Shown piece after piece: positions 46,979 through 56,539 of a stretch of 64,000 nucleotides of DNA. The position numbers and the translations under genes were made by a program. The notes under the pieces were generated by a model, which saw only the letters and a list, made by a program, of their open reading frames with translations, did no database searches and was not told the DNA's origin. Source of the DNA: Shewanella canadensis (lineage in GTDB: Bacteria > Pseudomonadota > Gammaproteobacteria > Enterobacterales > Shewanellaceae); the NCBI RefSeq assembly GCF_003966225.1, contig NZ_RXNU01000014.1, forward strand, positions 1-64,000. The letters are read 5' to 3'. How positions within the stretch are numbered: position 1 is the stretch's first letter; each line of letters begins with the position of its first letter.

Positions 46979-48460
46979 TTACTTCTCTTCGACGATACGC
47001 TGCATCTCTGTCATGTAGCCACGCAGTTCGGCGCCAATTTTCTCAACACCTGTGCCACGAATAGCAGCGTTTACTTCGATTAGACGCTGGTTATCGACAC
47101 CATTGTCGCTATCAGTCAGGCCGGCACCCAGGAACTCCGGAGACATGGCATTGACATAATCACGCAACATAGGCACGGCAGCATGGTTAAACAGGTAACA
47201 GCCATATTCTGCCGTATCAGAGATAACGATGTTCATTTCGTAAAGACGCTTACGGGCAATCGTGTTCGCAATAAGTGGCGTCTCATGTAACGACTCATAA
47301 TAAGCCGACTCTGCGACGATACCCGAGGAAACCATAGTATCGAACGCCAGCTCAACACCGGCCTTGATCATAGCGACAAGGAAGATACCTTTATCGAAAT
47401 AGGTCTGCTCATCGATGTTCTCATCACTTTGAGGCGCATTTTCGAAGGCTGTCTCACCCGTATCTTTTCGCCATTTAAGTAGATTCGCATCATCATTTGC
47501 CCAATCTGCCATCATAGTCTTCGAGAACTCACCACCTATGATGTCATCCATATGCTTCTCGAACAGAGGAGCAAGAATGCCCTTAAGTTCTTCGGCCATC
47601 TCGAACGCTTTAATCTTGGCAGGGTTAGACAGGCGGTCCATCATGTTGGTAATACCACCATGTTTCAGCGCTTCGGTCGTTGTTTCCCAACCTTGTTGAA
47701 TCAATTTAGCGGCATATCCAGGCTCAACGCCATCGGCAACCATCTTCTCATAGCCAAGAATTGCACCCGTTTGCAGCATGCCACACAAGATAGTCTGCTC
47801 ACCCATAAGATCAGACTTAACTTCGGCGATAAACGATGAGTGAAGTACACCCGCTCTGTCACCACCTGTCGCACTGGCATAGGCTTTAGCGATATCGAAA
47901 CCGTTACCCTTAGGGTCGTTCTCAGGGTGAACCGCAATCAGAGTCGGTACGCCGAATCCACGCTTATATTCTTCACGCACTTCGGTACCCGGACACTTAG
48001 GGGCAACCATGATTACTGTGATGTCATCACGAACCTGCATCCCCTCTTCAACGATGTTGAAGCCATGAGAGTAGGACAAGGTGGCGCCCTGCTTCATCAA
48101 CGGCATAACCGTGGTTACGGCATCGGTATGCTGCTTATCCGGTGTCAGGTTAAGTACGAGATCGGCATCAGGAATGAGTTCTTCAATCGTTCCGACACGG
48201 AAACCATTTCCGGTCGCTTTTTGGTACGAGGCACGTTTCTCTTCAATAGCCTGAGCCCTAAGCGCATAAGCGATATTTAAGCCAGAGTCACGCATGTTCA
48301 AACCTTGGTTAAGGCCTTGGGCGCCACAACCTAAGATGACGATATTCCAGCCCTTGATGAAGTCACAACCCTCACTAAATTCGTTGCGATCCATGAAGCG
48401 GCATTGAGCCAGTTGTTCTAGTTGTTGACGCAAATTCAGAGAGTTAAAATAGTTAGCCAT
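46979..48460 (-). CDS. ilvC: Ketol-acid reductoisomerase, class II
   Basis: This NADPH-dependent second common step of Ile/Val synthesis is catalysed by a protein of ~493 residues, the long class II form with a duplicated knotted domain, like E. coli IlvC. The N terminus is [17 protein letters not shown]. The NADPH fold [20 protein letters not shown], in part, is near residue 40, and the substrate region [18 protein letters not shown], in part, follows. The frame begins at GTG 48472, but ATG 48460 matches the family start. It is transcribed divergently from ilvY. Confidence 0.96.
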   Translation of the reverse strand: MANYFNSLNLRQQLEQLAQCRFMDRNEFSEGCDFIKGWNIVILGCGAQGLNQGLNMRDSGLNIAYALRAQAIEEKRASYQKATGNGFRVGTIEELIPDADLVLNLTPDKQHTDAVTTVMPLMKQGATLSYSHGFNIVEEGMQVRDDITVIMVAPKCPGTEVREEYKRGFGVPTLIAVHPENDPKGNGFDIAKAYASATGGDRAGVLHSSFIAEVKSDLMGEQTILCGMLQTGAILGYEKMVADGVEPGYAAKLIQQGWETTTEALKHGGITNMMDRLSNPAKIKAFEMAEELKGILAPLFEKHMDDIIGGEFSKTMMADWANDDANLLKWRKDTGETAFENAPQSDENIDEQTYFDKGIFLVAMIKAGVELAFDTMVSSGIVAESAYYESLHETPLIANTIARKRLYEMNIVISDTAEYGCYLFNHAAVPMLRDYVNAMSPEFLGAGLTDSDNGVDNQRLIEVNAAIRGTGVEKIGAELRGYMTEMQRIVEEK

Positions 48461-48583
48461 CTGATATACCACCTTCTGTATCGAATTTAGAAAAGTCGCT
48501 CAATTCATCTTGCTTGAGCAGTGATTGAGATCACTATAGCGCATGATTTTGATTGCTTAAAATGATATATTCGGGACATGGCA

Positions 48584-48609
48584 TTGCGTTTTACGCAACA
48601 CCGAGTTGC
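48584..48609. promoter_or_regulatory. Candidate IlvY operator between ilvC and ilvY
   Basis: Two overlapping inverted repeats occur, TTGCG-n5-CGCAA (48584-48598) and GCAAC-n5-GTTGC (48595-48609), in the 222-bp divergent spacer. LysR regulators bind such dyads, and E. coli IlvY activates ilvC from the equivalent spacer. The exact match to IlvY consensus was not tested. Confidence 0.55.
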
Positions 48610-48621
48610 CCACCAGCGAGG

Positions 48622-48652
48622 TTCCACTTCTCTTATCTAAGGTGGAATTTTT
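48622..48652 (+). terminator. Terminator-like hairpin in the ilvY leader
   Basis: TTCCAC-TT pairs with AA-GGTGGAA (one bulge) and runs into TTTTT, ending 18 nt before the ilvY ribosome site. It could attenuate ilvY or be a chance structure. Confidence 0.45.
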
Positions 48653-48682
48653 GAATGGAATGTGAAACGAAGGAGATCAGAT

Positions 48683-49555
48683 TTGGATATAAAAACCATC
48701 AAGCTTTACCTGCACCTTACTGAGAGCCTCCACTTTTCCCGTACCGCCCAGGCCATGCACGTCAGTCCATCGACCCTAAGCAGGGCAATGCAAAGATTAG
48801 AAGATGAGGTAGGCGCTAAACTATTTCAACGGGATAACCGAAGTGTCGCACTAACCAGTGCCGGCGTTGAATATCGCCATTTTGCCGAACAGACTCTGGA
48901 GAGTTGGACCAAACTAAAAACCAAGATAGATCCCAAGCAAGACTTGCTCAGGGGCAAGCTCAATCTCTACTGTTCGGTCACCGCCGCCTATAGCCACCTA
49001 CCCGGGTTACTCGATAGATTCAGACGCGAGCACCCATTGGTCGAGATAGCCTTAACCACCGGAGATGCAGCCAATGCCGTCAGTGAGGTGAGAAATAACC
49101 GCGCCGATATCGCTATTGCCGCACTGCCGGATCCCTTTCCCGACAATCTGCATTTCGCGAAAATTGATGATATTCCACTGGTCATTATCGCCCCCACATT
49201 TCGCTGTCGGGTGCAGGAGTTACTGACAGAATCCTATATCCCATGGGATCGCCTGCCCTTTATCGTCCCCGAACATGGACCGGGAAGACGCCGAACCGAC
49301 AATTGGTTTAAGCAGCTTGGCTTGTCACCTAATATTTATGCTCAAGTATCGGGACAGGAGGCCATCGCTTCTATGGTTGCGCTAGGTTGCGGGGTCAGCA
49401 TCACCCCGGAAGTGGTCATCACCAACAGTCCGGTTCGCGACAGAATTCAGATAATCCCGACTCCCATCGCGATCCCACCTTTCGAGTTAGGCTGCTGTTG
49501 CAGACGTAAGCGATTAGACGATCCCATAGTGGCCGCATTTCTTAAGGTGGTTTAA
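48683..49555 (+). CDS. ilvY: LysR-family activator IlvY
   Basis: The ~290-residue LysR protein has an N-terminal HTH (SLHFSRTAQAMHVSPSTLSR) nearly identical in pattern to E. coli IlvY, and a substrate-binding-like effector domain that in IlvY senses acetolactate/acetohydroxybutyrate. The frame opens at GTG 48662, but AAGGAG (48670-48675) lies inside that extension and 7 nt before a TTG at 48683, and the E. coli protein begins at the same residue. I therefore choose TTG. It is divergent from ilvC, its target. Confidence 0.92.
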   Translation: MDIKTIKLYLHLTESLHFSRTAQAMHVSPSTLSRAMQRLEDEVGAKLFQRDNRSVALTSAGVEYRHFAEQTLESWTKLKTKIDPKQDLLRGKLNLYCSVTAAYSHLPGLLDRFRREHPLVEIALTTGDAANAVSEVRNNRADIAIAALPDPFPDNLHFAKIDDIPLVIIAPTFRCRVQELLTESYIPWDRLPFIVPEHGPGRRRTDNWFKQLGLSPNIYAQVSGQEAIASMVALGCGVSITPEVVITNSPVRDRIQIIPTPIAIPPFELGCCCRRKRLDDPIVAAFLKVV

Positions 49556-49621
49556 CGAATTAATCCAAACGCATAGCCTTTGCTATACTCAGTATCATCG
49601 GCGCTCAGCAGAATGTAACTA

Positions 49622-50449
49622 ATGACCTTAAGTCCTTACTATTTAGTGCTTGCCCTCTTCCTCCCCCTATTTGCGGCGCCTTCGATGGCGGAGCAAAGTT
49701 ACCTGCAGCCTAAGTTAAAATTTTGTGTAGAAGACACTGAGTTTCCGCCTTTCAATTACTTCAAACGAATCGATGGAGAGAAAGGCACCTCCGACGGCTA
49801 TGATATCGATCTGCTCAAGCTCGTTTTCGAGCCCTCTGGTATCGAGTATGAGGTGATAGCCCTCCCTTGGCGACGATGCCTCAAAGAGGTCAGCGAAGGG
49901 ATTATCGATGGCGTGATGAGCGCCTCTCTCAACCCTCAACGAGCTAAAGACTATTTTCACTCTGACGCCTATTATTATCTTAACCCCAGCTACTTCTATC
50001 TCAGGTCTGACTTTCCCGACGGGCTGGAGATACAGGCCCTCTCCGAACTGGAAAACCATGGAAACATCTGTGGAATAAAGGGGTTCAACTATATTAACTT
50101 TGGCTGGGTAAATCTAACCAGGCTGTATGAAATCAATGAGATTGCGAATCTACCAACTATGCTGCAAAAAAAACGTTGTCGCTTCTTTCTGGCCCGCAAA
50201 GAGACCCTGGCAGGTACCTTAGCCCTTAATCATCTCTATCGGTTTGAACGACTGCTAGGAAGGAGTACCGTTCCAAATCTCCAGCCGGAACCCTTTCATA
50301 TGTTGATATCACGCAAGTCCCCTTCTGCTGAGCTAATCAATAAACTATTCAATGAAAAGGTCAAACAGCTCACTCTCAATGGTGAGCTTGAAAAACTACT
50401 CGAACACCATCTTCATGAGCTCAGGCTAAATGCCAAGAATAACGACTAA
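49622..50449 (+). CDS. Periplasmic solute-binding protein, family 3-like
   Basis: The 275-residue protein has a signal peptide (about 1-23, SMAEQ) and a bacterial extracellular solute-binding family 3 fold (FCVEDTEFPPFNYF, GYDIDLLKLVF, GVMSASLNPQRAKDYFHS). There is no permease or ATPase gene nearby. Orphan proteins of this type in Shewanella often accompany signalling genes, and a diguanylate cyclase gene follows 129 bp downstream; a link is speculative. Confidence 0.78.
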   Translation: MTLSPYYLVLALFLPLFAAPSMAEQSYLQPKLKFCVEDTEFPPFNYFKRIDGEKGTSDGYDIDLLKLVFEPSGIEYEVIALPWRRCLKEVSEGIIDGVMSASLNPQRAKDYFHSDAYYYLNPSYFYLRSDFPDGLEIQALSELENHGNICGIKGFNYINFGWVNLTRLYEINEIANLPTMLQKKRCRFFLARKETLAGTLALNHLYRFERLLGRSTVPNLQPEPFHMLISRKSPSAELINKLFNEKVKQLTLNGELEKLLEHHLHELRLNAKNND

Positions 50450-50578
50450 TTTCCACAGTTCAGAAGCGAGTAGATTCAACATCACAGAGCAAACTCTCAG
50501 AAACGATTTGTTCATCTATACTTTTATTAAGCCGACCGACTGTTAATTGATTGATTATGAATAAAATATAAAGCGCCT

Positions 50579-51382
50579 ATGAATATACTGGCTATCTTCT
50601 TAGTATTAACAGGGTTAACGGGACTGATTGCCTCTCTGGTCCCGACTCATCAAATGTGCAATATCCCCGATCACCAACATAAAGGCTGGCTGCTTCTGCT
50701 TAACCTGATTTTTATGTTTATTTTTGGTTACTTGGGTTATATCTGGATGCTGATTAATCGTGAGATTGGCACTCTGGAGATGATCGTAGCCACCATATTT
50801 TGTGGTGGAGGGATGTTTGTTTTTGTCATCACAAAAATGAGCCGGGAAACCATATTTACACTTCAGAACACGATCCAAGCCAAACATTATCAGGCCCATC
50901 ATGATCAATTAACCGGATTGCCCAACCGTAATCTCTTTTATGAAGAGATCGATAAACTGATCACCTTTGACGACAATAAGTTTTGCTGCCTGATGATGGA
51001 TCTCAATGACTTCAAGATGATCAACGATACCTTTGGCCATGCCGAAGGCGATCATGTGTTGCAGATCGTGGCCCAACGTATAAGCAGAGTGCTGCCCAAG
51101 GATGCTATAGCCGCGAGGCTGGGTGGTGACGAACTCTCGGTGGTACTTCCAAGCACACTGGCTCAAGATTCATTCATCGTCGCCCGAGCGATTCAGGATG
51201 AGCTGCTAAAAGATATTACCTGTGGAAATCACTCATTAGTGATCGGCATTAGCATAGGTATTGCCGAATACCCAAAGGATGGCGATACTCGAAAGAGCAT
51301 CATGAAAAGTGCCGATATCGCGATGTATCATGCAAAGAAGCACGAAAACCACTTACAGATATTTGCGGCACATATGGGCTGA
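50579..51382 (+). CDS. Membrane-bound diguanylate cyclase (GGDEL)
   Basis: The 267-residue protein has an N-terminal membrane domain of about three helices (4-22, 35-55, 62-85) followed by a GGDEF domain (about 105-265). The signature is RLGGDEL, an accepted active variant, and DLNDFKMINDTFGHAEGD, in part, carries the metal-binding Asp. There is no RxxD inhibitory site at the usual place (PKDA instead), so product inhibition may be weak. It is monocistronic or weakly linked to the upstream binding protein. Confidence 0.87.
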   Translation: MNILAIFLVLTGLTGLIASLVPTHQMCNIPDHQHKGWLLLLNLIFMFIFGYLGYIWMLINREIGTLEMIVATIFCGGGMFVFVITKMSRETIFTLQNTIQAKHYQAHHDQLTGLPNRNLFYEEIDKLITFDDNKFCCLMMDLNDFKMINDTFGHAEGDHVLQIVAQRISRVLPKDAIAARLGGDELSVVLPSTLAQDSFIVARAIQDELLKDITCGNHSLVIGISIGIAEYPKDGDTRKSIMKSADIAMYHAKKHENHLQIFAAHMG

Positions 51383-51432
51383 TTCCGATAAGTTCGGTCA
51401 GCCCGTTAAGCCTATAGTTGTCAACAGTAAGT

Positions 51433-52224
51433 TTAAGCTATAGCGCTTGAGTCGAAGAAGTTCTGCTCCATCGTCTCGGCCGGGCAGTCAGATACCGGTG
51501 TACCGACTGCCTTTGCTGGTACTCCTACAACCGTCGTATGAGGAGCCACATCGGTTAATACCACAGAGCCTGCCCCCACTTTCGCACATTGACCCACTTC
51601 GATATTGCCCAACACCTTAGCCCCGGCGCCAATCATGACACCTTGCCTGATCTTAGGATGACGATCGCCTTGCTGATTACCCGTACCGCCAAGCGTGACC
51701 GATTGCAGCAGTGAAACATTATCTTCTATCACCGCCGTTTCGCCGATGACGATACCGGTCGCATGGTCAAACATGATCCCGGTGCCTATCTTACACGCCG
51801 GATGAATATCGACCCCAAACACCTCAGAGTTTCGGCTTTGGATGAATTGAGCTAACTCTTTTCTCTCCTGCTGCCACAGGCAGTGCGCTAAACGGTGAAC
51901 CTGTATCGCCTGAAACCCTTTTAGGTTGAGCATCACGGTTAAGTAACTACTCACCGCAGGATCACGATCTTTTACCGCCTTAATATCGGTCGCCACATTC
52001 GTCAGCATCTCGTCACAATGGATAAAGGCTTTATCGAAGAGTTCACGGAAGGTAAAAGGTGACACCACACCATCGGAGAGTTTATTGGCAACAACAAAGC
52101 TTAATGCAGAGCCCAGACACTCATGGTTGAGTATCGAAGTATAAACATGACTGGCCAGTAGAGGTTCTTGTTTAACCAGAGCTTCTGCTTCTACCCTGAG
52201 CTGTTCCCAAACTTCGTAACGCAT
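51433..52224 (-). CDS. cysE: Serine O-acetyltransferase
   Basis: This enzyme makes O-acetylserine from serine and acetyl-CoA for cysteine synthesis. The 263-residue protein has an N-terminal helical domain and a C-terminal left-handed beta-helix (about 140-230) of hexapeptide repeats, with the conserved GVDIHPACKIGTGIMFDHATG, in part, and LGGTGNQQGDRHPKI. The single gene has a hairpin-rich region upstream shared with comM. Confidence 0.94.
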   Translation of the reverse strand: MRYEVWEQLRVEAEALVKQEPLLASHVYTSILNHECLGSALSFVVANKLSDGVVSPFTFRELFDKAFIHCDEMLTNVATDIKAVKDRDPAVSSYLTVMLNLKGFQAIQVHRLAHCLWQQERKELAQFIQSRNSEVFGVDIHPACKIGTGIMFDHATGIVIGETAVIEDNVSLLQSVTLGGTGNQQGDRHPKIRQGVMIGAGAKVLGNIEVGQCAKVGAGSVVLTDVAPHTTVVGVPAKAVGTPVSDCPAETMEQNFFDSSAIA

Positions 52225-52367
52225 ATTGTTGCTCTTAAAATAATGAAGAAATACCGAATAATGATCTTAACCCAATCCCTGAATAAAACATCTCGTTATA
52301 AGAGCGATTAGTTATATGGAATAACAATTGGGTTGTAACCGTATCCGAAAATGTGCGCCATCCGATA

Positions 52368-52393
52368 GAAAGCCTTTTTTTAATCAGGCTTTC
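52368..52393. other. Hairpin upstream of cysE
   Basis: GAAAGCCT and AGGCTTTC form an 8-bp stem over a 10-nt T-rich loop, 144 bp upstream of the cysE start on the divergent side. Its role is unknown. Confidence 0.45.
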
Positions 52394-52467
52394 ATCTAAA
52401 ACCCATGAACTATGGTCCTATTGAAAATAGCTAAGTTTCTTGGGAGTCCACGGTATAAAGTTGAATA

Positions 52468-52763
52468 GTTAGACTTCGTCTAACAACTAACGTCGTGGAA
52501 TTCCATTCCCTTCTCGCAACAAAGAGTAGGGAAAAAGGGGCTGAACGATTGAAGACCCACGACGTTAATGGCCGTCAGGCCATAGGGCGTGGACGGAACG
52601 TCCACGACTTTCATCCAAACAAAGTTTGGAAAATCCCCTCGATTTCGACTCAGCCAGTCGAAATCACCATTCCCCTGCTACACTCAATACTGTTAATACT
52701 TTATAAAATTAACTCTTAATAACATCGCATTGCGATATAAATAGCGCTGCGGAGCAGCACTAT
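52468..52763. repeat. Cluster of short perfect hairpins upstream of comM
   Basis: In under 300 bp I find GTTAGAC-n3 (52468-52484), an 11-bp pair TAACGTCGTGG (52488) with CCACGACGTTA (52557), ATGGCC-n4 (52568-52583), CGTGGACG-n3 (52588-52606), CCAAAC-n3 (52615-52629), GATTTCGACT-n5 (52641-52665), GTTAAT-n10 (52692-52713), ATCGCA-n1 (52724-52736) and GCTGC-n3 with flanking ATAG/CTAT (52741-52763). Each is followed by its exact reverse complement. It encodes nothing plausible. Confidence 0.88.
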
Positions 52764-52782
52764 TAAACAAAAGGATTTGTTT

Positions 52783-54306
52783 ATGGCAATCGCCTGTGTC
52801 GCCACTCGTGCCAGCAAAGGAGTCGAGGCCCCCTCGGTCACCGTAGAGGTTCACCTCAGCAATGGTCTTCCGGCCTTCAACCTCGTCGGACTTCCCGAGA
52901 CCTCAGTCAAGGAAGCCAAAGAGCGGGTTCGTAGCGCGATTATCAATGCAGGCTTTGAATTCCCGATGCGCCGTATCACAGTCAACCTTGCCCCAGCCGA
53001 TCTCCCCAAACAGGGGGGACGCTACGACCTTCCCATTGCCATCGGTATCCTTGCAGCATCCAAACAGGTCCCTAAAAACTCACTCAAAGATCATGAGTTT
53101 GTTGGCGAGCTGGCCCTCTCCGGCCATATACGTCACTGCCATGGCCTGTTGCCCGTCATTGTCGATGCCCGTAAACAGAATACCACCTTGGTCATTCCAC
53201 TGGATAACAGAGATGATGCCGAACTGGTGGGTTATCAAAAAGTCCACTTCGCCTGTCACCTGCAAACCCTGAGCGAATACCTGCACGGACAGGCTCCACT
53301 ACCGGGTATACAGACCGGGCTTGAGTGGATAGAGACTGAGACGCAGGAACACACAGGCTGCATGAGCGAAGTGATAGGCCAATATCAGGCCAAACTTGGT
53401 TTAGAGATAGCGGCCGCCGGCAATCATAACCTGCTTCTGCTCGGTCCACCCGGTACAGGAAAGAGCATGCTGGCCAGTCGCATGATGCAGCTATTGCCTC
53501 CGCTGAGCTATGACGAGGCACTCGAGGTGGCGGCGCTTCACTCCGTAGCCGGCATGTCCCTCGCGCCTAAACAATTTTATCGACGTCCATTTCGAAATCC
53601 TCATCACACCAGCTCGGCCATCTCTTTAGTCGGAGGTGGCAGCAACCCCAAACCCGGAGAGATCTCATTGGCACACAGGGGGGTGCTATTTTTAGACGAG
53701 GTGGTCGAATTTCCGCGGAAAGTTCTCGACTGCCTGCGAGAGCCTATGGAGTCTGGAGAGATCGTCATCTCCCGCGCAGCGGCTAAACTTACCTTCTCCA
53801 GTCGCTTCCAATTGGTTGCGGCGATGAATCCAAGCCCTTGTGGCGATGTCGATAACGCCAGAGCGACACAAGATCAGATCCTGCGATATCTGTCGCGGCT
53901 GTCGGGGCCATTTCTGGATAGATTCGATCTGACCATAGAGGTGCCTAAGTTGCCTGCAGGCGCCTTGACCCAACGAGTCGATATGGGAGAAACCAGTGAA
54001 TCGATAGCAATACGGGTAAAAAGTGCCAGAGAACTGCAACTTGCCCGTGCCGGTGTACTCAACAGCGAATTAAGTGGACGACAGCTACAAGAGAGTGGTG
54101 GCTTCGAACAGTCCGATCTGCTTTTTCTCGAACAGAGCGTCAACAAACTGGGCTTATCGGTGAGAAGCTTTCATCGATTGCAACGCGTGGCCCGTACCAT
54201 TGCAGATTTGCAACGCAGCAAGGACGTAGACCGCAGTCACATCGCTCAAGCTCTGGGTTATCGTGCCATGGATAGACTGCTTTCGAGCCTGAAACAAAGC
54301 TATTAA
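52783..54306 (+). CDS. comM: YifB/ComM-family Mg-chelatase-like AAA+ helicase
   Basis: The ~507-residue AAA+ protein begins MAIACVATRASKG and carries an N-terminal ChlI domain, Walker A GPPGTGKS (about residues 224-231), Walker B VLFLDEV and a C-terminal Mg_chelatase_C segment. ComM is a branch-migration helicase that helps integrate DNA during natural transformation. The frame extends to TTG 52777, but ATG 52783 has AAGGA 7 nt upstream. It is a single gene. Confidence 0.93.
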   Translation: MAIACVATRASKGVEAPSVTVEVHLSNGLPAFNLVGLPETSVKEAKERVRSAIINAGFEFPMRRITVNLAPADLPKQGGRYDLPIAIGILAASKQVPKNSLKDHEFVGELALSGHIRHCHGLLPVIVDARKQNTTLVIPLDNRDDAELVGYQKVHFACHLQTLSEYLHGQAPLPGIQTGLEWIETETQEHTGCMSEVIGQYQAKLGLEIAAAGNHNLLLLGPPGTGKSMLASRMMQLLPPLSYDEALEVAALHSVAGMSLAPKQFYRRPFRNPHHTSSAISLVGGGSNPKPGEISLAHRGVLFLDEVVEFPRKVLDCLREPMESGEIVISRAAAKLTFSSRFQLVAAMNPSPCGDVDNARATQDQILRYLSRLSGPFLDRFDLTIEVPKLPAGALTQRVDMGETSESIAIRVKSARELQLARAGVLNSELSGRQLQESGGFEQSDLLFLEQSVNKLGLSVRSFHRLQRVARTIADLQRSKDVDRSHIAQALGYRAMDRLLSSLKQSY

Positions 54307-54349
54307 CTGTCCAGAGCTATTCAATCGATGTGGTTAGGCTAATCTCCGC

Positions 54350-55399
54350 CTAATGTTTTGAACTTGCATGGACATTACAACTAAGGTTTGTCTCTGCATC
54401 CGCTAAGCAAAACTTGTGACTAATAATGGCTTTCCAATCCCGATTAAGCAAGGCGGTAAAGAATTCGCTATCAGGCTCTAATAAACTGAACAGTGGAAAT
54501 GGGGAAACGGCGGTATATCGGCCACTATGACGATGCTTTGCGATTTTATCCATGACCACCGCCCCGGCAAGAAAGTGACCTCCTCCCAACGCAGCAATCT
54601 TACCTTGCTGACGCAAGCGCAATACTTTTTCTGAGGTATTAACGGTACTGACAAAAATATCCTTGCCCGCAACAATGCCCTGATCCTCCAGAGCCTGCAA
54701 CACGCCAAATGCCATATGATCATTCGCAGTCCAAATTCCCCTAAGTTTGGGATAACGTTTCAACATCTTTAACGTCAGCCAATAAGCCGAATCTTCTCGC
54801 CAGTTACCGTATACCACTTGATGCAAAGTCAGCAATGATTGCGATTGAAAGAGGTCCACAGCACCGGAAGCTCTATCCAAAGATGCAGGGGTTGAGGTAT
54901 CTCCGGAAATACCTACAACTTCGGGAGTATCTGAGCTCATCGCCTCAACTAGGGCTCTAGCTGACTTGTGGCCAATAGAATAGTTATCCGGCACCACCGC
55001 CGGCAGTAGGTATTTCTGCCAGTGCCTATCCTGTCTAAGCTGGGCTCTTTCCTCCTTACTGATATCATTGAGCATCAAGGCGACATACACAGGTCTGCCA
55101 TATAATGATTTTAGCATCTTGCTGGCGCTCCCCTCCTCGCTAACCAGCACAACATATTTGGGTAGCACCGCGGAACGGGCCAACGTATTGACCTGATCGA
55201 TCATCAACAACCGATCACGACTGGAATGAAATATCTCAAGTTTTATTCCAAGCAGAGTTGCCGATTCAGACATCGCTTTGTCCACATCTCCCCAAAAACT
55301 TTCTTGGGGTTTACCTGGGTTAAAAAAAACGACATCTGGAGTTGCATGCACCTGTGTACAAAGCATAAAAATAATACAAAACAGATAAGCAAATCTCAT
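54350..55399 (-). CDS. Orphan periplasmic sugar-binding-like protein
   Basis: The 349-residue protein has a signal peptide (about 1-19, VHATP) and a type I periplasmic binding fold of the ribose/LuxP kind (VVFFNPGKPQESFWGDV, GIWTANDHMAFGVLQAL, FVSTVNTSE). It has no transport genes beside it, so a sensory role with a distant histidine kinase or c-di-GMP enzyme is as likely as uptake. Two Cys near the C terminus may form a disulfide. The ligand is unknown. Confidence 0.75.
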   Translation of the reverse strand: MRFAYLFCIIFMLCTQVHATPDVVFFNPGKPQESFWGDVDKAMSESATLLGIKLEIFHSSRDRLLMIDQVNTLARSAVLPKYVVLVSEEGSASKMLKSLYGRPVYVALMLNDISKEERAQLRQDRHWQKYLLPAVVPDNYSIGHKSARALVEAMSSDTPEVVGISGDTSTPASLDRASGAVDLFQSQSLLTLHQVVYGNWREDSAYWLTLKMLKRYPKLRGIWTANDHMAFGVLQALEDQGIVAGKDIFVSTVNTSEKVLRLRQQGKIAALGGGHFLAGAVVMDKIAKHRHSGRYTAVSPFPLFSLLEPDSEFFTALLNRDWKAIISHKFCLADAETNLSCNVHASSKH

Positions 55400-55626
55400 A
55401 CCGTCGTGTTTCCTATTGGTAAATAATAATCATTACAGCCTTAAGTGTAGCTAACTAAGACTGCCAAACCAAATATCCCGCATTTTGTCATTACTGCATC
55501 GGGAGGACTGATTACTATAAAATTGCATAAGATTTTATGAATATTTCCATGATCGAGCACATCTAGATTGAGCAAAAGCCCTACTGCTAGTATTATAAGT
55601 CTCCAATTTTTATCGGGGGATGTTAA

Positions 55627-56535
55627 GTGGGTGGAGTTTTTTCATTAATCAGGGGCTGTCTTGCATTTGTTTGCTGGCTCATAAACACCATTTTTTGGGT
55701 GTTACCCATCGTCATTTTAAGCCCGATTAAGCTTATTCCAATCGCTGCGACACGAACGGCTTGCTCTACAGTGCTCGATAACTTCGCGAGCGCATGGATA
55801 AGCATTAACGGCGTCATAGAACGCATTTTTCACCCAGTAAAAGTCCACCTGCACTGTGACGGTGAACTTTCCCCCAAAGAGTGGTACATGGTGATCGCCA
55901 ACCATCAATCCTGGGTGGATATCCTGATACTTCAAAGGGTGCTGAACCGTAAAATACCTTTCCTGAAGTTCTTTTTGAAAAAAGAGCTGATCTTCGTGCC
56001 GTTTCTCGGCCTGGCCTGGTGGGCGCTCGACTTTCCATTTATGCGTCGGTATAGCACGGCTCAATTGAGGAAAAACCCTAAGCTAAGGGGCAAAGATATC
56101 GAGATCACGAGAAAGGCTTGCGCAAAATTTAAATCGACACCGGTCAGCGTGATGAACTTCGTAGAGGGAACTCGCTTCAGAGCCCATAAACACTCGAAGC
56201 AAAACTCTCAATTCTCACACCTGTTAAAACCTAAGGCGGGTGGGCTGGCTTTTGCATTATCGGCCATGGGTGAACATATTCATAAACTGGTCGATGTTTC
56301 CATCTATTACCCGGAAAAAGTACCTACCTATTGGGACTATATCAGCGGACAGGTTACAGAGGTACATGTACATATTAAGGTCTCGGAGATCGCAACCGAG
56401 ATGCGCGGCGACTACATGAAAGACAGAGAGTTTAAGATCTCGTTTCAGGAGCAGCTCAACAAAATATGGCAAGAGAAAGATCAAAGGCTTGAACAATTTG
56501 CCCAGCAACACAATGAAAATCAGAAGGTGTCATAG
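55627..56535 (+). CDS. PlsC-family acyltransferase (YihG-like), copy 1
   Basis: The 302-residue membrane acyltransferase has an N-terminal hydrophobic segment (about 8-40), the catalytic HX4D motif NHQSWVD and the later block NFVEGTRF. The start is GTG with GGGGA 6 nt upstream. It resembles E. coli YihG, an acyltransferase of the lysophosphatidate type. It forms a tandem pair with the next gene. Confidence 0.87.
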   Translation: MGGVFSLIRGCLAFVCWLINTIFWVLPIVILSPIKLIPIAATRTACSTVLDNFASAWISINGVIERIFHPVKVHLHCDGELSPKEWYMVIANHQSWVDILILQRVLNRKIPFLKFFLKKELIFVPFLGLAWWALDFPFMRRYSTAQLRKNPKLRGKDIEITRKACAKFKSTPVSVMNFVEGTRFRAHKHSKQNSQFSHLLKPKAGGLAFALSAMGEHIHKLVDVSIYYPEKVPTYWDYISGQVTEVHVHIKVSEIATEMRGDYMKDREFKISFQEQLNKIWQEKDQRLEQFAQQHNENQKVS

Positions 56536-56539
56536 CAAG

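Noticed and set aside
52495-52719. 74-codon ORF in the hairpin cluster
   Set aside because: The peptide merely reflects the palindromic DNA, and no ribosome site precedes it.
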